Of a stretch of DNA of 46,818 nucleotides, positions 42,990 to 46,818 are shown piece by piece. The stretch's first letter is position 1; every line of letters starts with the position of its first letter. The translations under genes were made by a program, and so were the position numbers. Origin of the DNA: T3Sed10-241 sp036796255. GTDB taxonomy: Bacteria; Bacteroidota; Bacteroidia; Flavobacteriales_D; Cryomorphaceae. The notes under the pieces are model-generated. The model saw nothing but the letters and a program-made list of their open reading frames with translations, did not search any database and had not been told where the DNA came from. The DNA lies in the NCBI GenBank assembly GCA_036796255.1, contig DAIRDH010000023.1, positions 1 through 46,818 on the forward strand, in the 5' to 3' direction.

Positions 42990-44348
42990 TCATATTTCTC
43001 TATTCACATCGAATTGTTCAAGAAAGTCAGCCACTTTTCTAACAAATGTTCCACCCAATGCACCGTCGATAACGCGGTGGTCATAGCTGTGTGACAAAAA
43101 CATTAAATGCCTGATTCCTATGAAGTCACCGTCTGGAGTTTCGATTACAGCGGGCTTTTTGCGAATGGCACCTACGGCCATGATCGCTGCCTGGGGTTGG
43201 TTAATGATAGGCGTACCCATCACATTTCCAAATGTACCCACATTGGTGATCGTGTAAGTACCACCTTGAATTTCTTCTGGTTTCAGCTTGTTCTCTCTGG
43301 CGCGTTTGGCCAAATCGTTCACGCGTTTTGTCAATCCGAGGAGGTTGAGTTGGTCTGCGTCATGGATTACAGGTACTATCAAATTGCCGGAAGGCAAAGC
43401 CGCCGCCATACCAATATTGATGTGCTTTCGCTTTACAATGCGTTCGCCATCGGTTGAGATATTCACATTGGGCATTTCTTTGATGGCCTTTACGATGGCT
43501 TCGATGAAAATAGGGGTAAAGGTGAGCTTCTCGCCTTCGCGCTGCTCAAATTTTGACTTCCACTTGTTGCGCCATTCCACAATGCGTGTCATGTCGGCTT
43601 CTACGTACGACGTCACGTGGGGCGACGTGAACTTAGAAGACACCATATGATCGGAGATCAGGCGGCGCATGCGGTCCATTTCCACAATCTCATCATCGGG
43701 CCCAATGTTCAGGGTTACTGGAGCTTTTTTGGCTGGGGTGCTTGCCACCATTTTTGGAGCAACGACCTGTGTTTCTTTTGCTGGCTCGTTTTCATGGCTG
43801 CCATTGCTGTCGCGCTGGGGCAGGTATGCGAGTATGTCTTTTTTGGTTACGCGGCCATCCTTGCCGCTGCCTTCCAATTTTTCCAATTCTTGCACTCCAA
43901 TGCCTTCTTCTTTGGCTATGTTGCGCACAAGGGGTGAGTAGAACCTCCCCGAATCGCCTGTGCGGGGCACTGCTTCAGCAGATGCAGACGCGGCTTCACT
44001 TCTCACTTGCACCGTGCTTTCGCTTACAGTGGCAGCTACGACAGCTTCCGTTTTATGAGTTTTTGCAGCAGCACTTGCCGGTGCACTGCCAGTACCTTTG
44101 GCATCGCCGCCCGTGTCGATAATGGCGATGGCCTGGCCCACGGCCACGACATCCCCTTCAGCGCAAAGTTGCTTGATGAGTACTCCGGTTTCTGGAGCGG
44201 GTACTTCGCTGTCTACTTTGTCTGTAGCAATTTCAATAATAGGATCGTCGGCTTCAACGCTTTCGCCTTCATTAACTACCCATTTTACGATGGTAGCTTC
44301 GGCAACGCTTTCGCCCATTTTCGGTAGGATTACCTCAATTTGTGGCAT
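42990..44348 (-). CDS. Dihydrolipoamide acyltransferase E2 of a 2-oxo acid dehydrogenase complex
   Basis: A 452-residue E2 protein. Lipoyl domain at 1-80, with the lipoylated Lys44 in IATDKVDSEVP. An Ala/Pro/Thr-rich linker (85-130). The E1/E3-binding domain at 134-176 (FYSPLVRNIAKEEGI ... GRVTKKDILAYL). The catalytic domain (about 220-452) ends with HSYDHRVIDGA, giving His424 and Asp428. It resembles SucB and BkdB; the acyl group transferred cannot be decided, though a branched-chain or general 2-oxo acid role is common in this phylum. The ATG at 44348 is used; the frame continues upstream into sequence close to an assembly gap. The catalytic E1 and E3 genes are not in the window. Confidence 0.92.
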   Translation of the reverse strand: MPQIEVILPKMGESVAEATIVKWVVNEGESVEADDPIIEIATDKVDSEVPAPETGVLIKQLCAEGDVVAVGQAIAIIDTGGDAKGTGSAPASAAAKTHKTEAVVAATVSESTVQVRSEAASASAEAVPRTGDSGRFYSPLVRNIAKEEGIGVQELEKLEGSGKDGRVTKKDILAYLPQRDSNGSHENEPAKETQVVAPKMVASTPAKKAPVTLNIGPDDEIVEMDRMRRLISDHMVSSKFTSPHVTSYVEADMTRIVEWRNKWKSKFEQREGEKLTFTPIFIEAIVKAIKEMPNVNISTDGERIVKRKHINIGMAAALPSGNLIVPVIHDADQLNLLGLTKRVNDLAKRARENKLKPEEIQGGTYTITNVGTFGNVMGTPIINQPQAAIMAVGAIRKKPAVIETPDGDFIGIRHLMFLSHSYDHRVIDGALGGTFVRKVADFLEQFDVNREI

Positions 44349-44413
44349 GGCAAGAAGTGAATTCAGTTTGTGATGGTGGCGCAAAATTAGCCTAAAATTC
44401 CTTACCCACAATT

Positions 44414-44513
44414 NNNNNNNNNNNNNNNNNNNNNNNNNNNNNNNNNNNNNNNNNNNNNNNNNNNNNNNNNNNNNNNNNNNNNNNNNNNNNNNNNNNNNNN
44501 NNNNNNNNNNNNN
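44414..44513. other. Assembly gap of 100 N
   Basis: A second run of exactly 100 N, a placeholder. Unlike the first gap, the flanking sequences are not the same (only ATT is shared). It removes the C terminus of the GT2 gene. Confidence 1.
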
Positions 44514-46168
44514 ATTAAAAACAATCCGCTCAGCGCGAAATCCAGAATGCGCTTCTTGCGCCGATTTTGTGATTTGTGGATGGCATTGATGTCCATGATG
44601 AAGAGCTCACCGGCCTTCTCCACCGAATTGCTCCCAATAATATATAAACTCTCGGGTGGGGCTATCTTGAAGTCAATGGCCTTGCTCTCAATGCCGGCCA
44701 TGGCCCCGATGATGTGTTGGGAACTCATATCCTGTCCGCTGAATATGAGCGATTGCGGCTTGTAGACGTCCACCACTTCCTGAAGGCGCCCTGCATAAGG
44801 CACATTTGCATCTTTATGGGATACAGGAGCAATGCGGAATATCCGGTTGCGCTTCAGCGGCAGGTCGGTGAGCAGGGCACTTATGCGTTCAAATTCTTGT
44901 TCACCTGCTATGATGCCAATGTTTTTCTTCTCCTTGTCGTTTGGCTTGAAGCCTTTTACGCCAAGTAGGTGCAGTCCATGCCGGGAAAAGTAGTACAAAG
45001 CGAGGCTGATGGCCGCGCCAATGAGAATGAGGGCCCTGGAAAAGCGCAAGCTCTCCGGCAAAAGGGAGTACAACACGAGGATGATGACTGTGCCCACACC
45101 GACCCCTTTTGCCAAAGCAGGGTAGCTTGTGGGCTTGTCGTAGCCGCTGTTAAAGAACACCGAGAGCATCCAAATGACCGTATAAGCCGCAAAGGCCAGG
45201 GAGGTGTATTGTGCTTCGTAAATCACGCCGGTGTATTGCTCGTAAGCCTCTTTTGCGAAAAGCAATCCGGCCATAATCGCCACAAAATCAAACAGTGGAA
45301 GGGCCGCCCTTTGTACAAATCGACTCGCAAGTGCTATGGATGCCCGCAGGTAAATGGCCATGTTGATAAAGAAGGAAAAAAGACCCGCACGCCGCGCTGA
45401 GAAGTGCTTTTCAGCAAAAATGACCATGGCGCGGTAAAACACGAACACGTAATTTATGCTGCTCTTTTTGGTGCTCTCGCCTTTGTAGTGGATGATGCGG
45501 GCATCGGCGAGGTAGTAATTTTTGTAACCGCCCTGTGTGATGCGGTAGGAGAGGTCAATGTCTTCGCCGTACATGAAAAAAGCCTCATCGAGCAGGCCCA
45601 CCTTGTCGAGGCAGGTACGTCTCATGCACATGTAAGCGCCTGAGAGCACTTCGATTTCATGGTTTTCATTTTCCGAAAGGTAGCCGAGGTGGTACCGGCC
45701 GAAAGTTTTGGACTTTGGAAACAGGGCCGAAAGCCCGAATATTTTGTAGAATGCCACGGCGGGCGTGGGCAGTCCGCGCTTGCTCTCCGGCAAAAAGCGG
45801 CCGCTCCCGTCGATCATGCGCACGCCCAAGCCGCCGGCATCGGGATGGGCATCCATAAACTGCACCGACTTTTCAAGCGTGTCTTCCTCCACGAGGGTAT
45901 CGGGGTTGAGCAGCAAGACGTAGCGCCCGCCCGACTGCAAAATGGCCATATTGTTGGCTTTGCTAAAGCCGAGGTTTACCTTGTTGGCAATCAGCTTTAC
46001 AGTAGGAAACTTTGCAGCGACCATGGCCACAGAGCCATCTACACTGTTGTTGTCAACAACAAAAATTTCGCAATTCAGGTTTTCGGAAGCGCGCATCACG
46101 CTGTGGAGGCACTGTTCGAGAAAGTACTCCACATTGTAATTGACAATGACCACCGAAAGATCAATCAT
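44514..46168 (-). CDS. Family 2 glycosyltransferase with membrane and Rossmann-like domains (3' end in gap)
   Basis: The first ~250 residues are a GT-A fold: VVIVNYN, VDNNSVDGS, NPDT at the metal site and MYGEDIDLSYR. Then four or more membrane helices (about 270-380) and a C-terminal Rossmann-like section (KKNIGIIAGEQEFERISALL ... QSLIFSGQDM ... AGELFIMDINAIHKSQNRRKKRILDFALSGLFL), the last part a new hydrophobic segment that runs into the N gap. The protein is therefore incomplete; any residues after the gap are not reliable. Likely a lipid-linked or envelope-glycan glycosyltransferase, in the inner membrane. Overlaps recR by four bases (ATGA). Confidence 0.85.
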
Positions 46169-46788
46169 CCCTGCAGGGCTTTGTCGTAAGGGGTGCGAAA
46201 CATAATGGAGCGGCCCAGGGTCACCTCGTCGGCATATTGCAGCTCATCGCCTATAGCCACACCGCGTGTGAGGGTTGATACCACTAGCTGGGGAATGTCC
46301 AGAGGCTCCATTTTCTTGAAAATGAAATAAGCCGTGGTATCGCCTTCCATGGTGGGAGAGAGGGCGAAAATGAGTTCAGTTGTGCTTCCTTCTTTAAGCC
46401 TCGTGATCAGGCTGCCGATGTGCAGGTCGCTGGGTCCGATGCCATCCATGGGCGAAATTTTGCCACCGAGTACGTGGTACAGCCCCTGATACTGGTGCGT
46501 GGCTTCCAGGGCCATGAGGTCGCGGATATCCTCCACCACACAGATTGTTTTCTGATCGCGTGCCGGATTGCTGCATATACTGCACACCTCATCGTCTGAG
46601 ATGTTTTTGCAGCAGCTGCACAACTTCACATTGGCCCGCATGCTGCGCAGCGCTTCCGCAAATCGCTCTACATCGGCTTCACCGCGCGAGAGCAATTCGA
46701 GCACAAAGCGCAGTGCCGTTTTGCGGCCTACGCCGGGCAGGGAGGCCATCTCATTGACAGCATTTTCAATATACCGGGAGGGAATCAT
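46165..46788 (-). CDS. recR: Recombination protein RecR
   Basis: A 207-residue protein for RecFOR-type gap repair. Helix-hairpin-helix at the N terminus (ENAVNEMASLPGVGRKTALRFVLELL), the four-cysteine zinc finger (CSCCKNISDDEVCSIC, about residues 57-72) and the Toprim region (ICVVEDIRDLMALE, then GGKISPMDGIGPSDL and LSPTMEGDTTAYFI). Length is typical. The stop overlaps the GT2 start by 4 bases; upstream it begins 30 bases from the window end. Confidence 0.96.
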   Translation of the reverse strand: MIPSRYIENAVNEMASLPGVGRKTALRFVLELLSRGEADVERFAEALRSMRANVKLCSCCKNISDDEVCSICSNPARDQKTICVVEDIRDLMALEATHQYQGLYHVLGGKISPMDGIGPSDLHIGSLITRLKEGSTTELIFALSPTMEGDTTAYFIFKKMEPLDIPQLVVSTLTRGVAIGDELQYADEVTLGRSIMFRTPYDKALQG

Positions 46789-46818
46789 GGCTGCAAAATT
46801 ACCATTTCGGGCGTGCTG

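Noticed and set aside
44402..44413. Residues after the second N gap as the end of the GT2 protein
   Set aside because: The gap length is a placeholder, so the frame across it is meaningless.
44348..44560. Repeat of the 55-mer gap artefact at the second gap
   Set aside because: Compared the flanks: only three bases match, so the two gaps differ in kind.

Overview
The window is one piece of a draft or metagenome-derived scaffold (two runs of exactly 100 N, at 25883-25982 and 44414-44513) from a member of the Bacteroidota, most likely a flavobacterium-like marine or freshwater lineage. The evidence is the type IX secretion (T9SS) C-terminal sorting domains on two secreted proteins, tandem TPR/PD40 envelope proteins, TAnnTTTG-type promoter boxes, DUF3667 and HTTM membrane proteins, and intergenic low-complexity repeats of the kind seen in this phylum. 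No tRNA, rRNA, CRISPR array or intact insertion sequence was recognised.

Layout. 1-380: 3' end of a sensor histidine kinase. 543-6358: selO, an HTTM/gamma-carboxylase-like membrane protein and a large T9SS-exported subtilase, all on the minus strand. 6532-8679: a small outer-membrane barrel and a second subtilase with a large insertion. 8680-9914: the only long non-coding stretch, holding three families of short repeats, paired hairpins and a decayed RHS/Tc-toxin fragment. 9915-11183: a T9SS protein built from about eight 31-residue repeats. 11232-13687: egtB-egtD-DUF427, a compact ergothioneine operon. 13692-17490 (minus): dapD, GT9 glycosyltransferase, a degenerate YrdC-like protein and cca, tightly packed. 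17733-25031: AI-2E-type permease, AsmA-like protein, a HEAT/DUF3298 lipoprotein/small membrane protein/barrel gene set and an SLC13 transporter with two RCK_C domains. 25316-29667: small accessory genes including sixA and miaE. 29678-33792: a UDP-sugar 4,6-dehydratase operon, then a divergent Fur-family regulator/COG0523 zinc-chaperone pair sharing a palindromic promoter. 34021-46788 (all minus): recR, GT2 glycosyltransferase, E2 acyltransferase, two TPR/PD40 proteins, a DEDDh exonuclease, FAH hydrolase, a GCS2-CBS fusion enzyme, an M14 aspartoacylase-like hydrolase and a YkgJ cysteine-cluster protein.

Genes that work together. egtD methylates histidine to hercynine and egtB adds sulfur. The Fur-family gene and the COG0523 GTPase look like a zinc-starvation pair with an operator that abuts a perfect -7 box. 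The GCS2-CBS ligase and M14 hydrolase overlap and look like the make-and-break halves of an uncharacterised amide-metabolite pathway. That pair, and the YrdC-like protein that has lost its substrate signature, are the best candidates for something undescribed. The N gap at 25883 is flanked by an identical 55-base sequence and is probably an assembly artefact rather than missing DNA.
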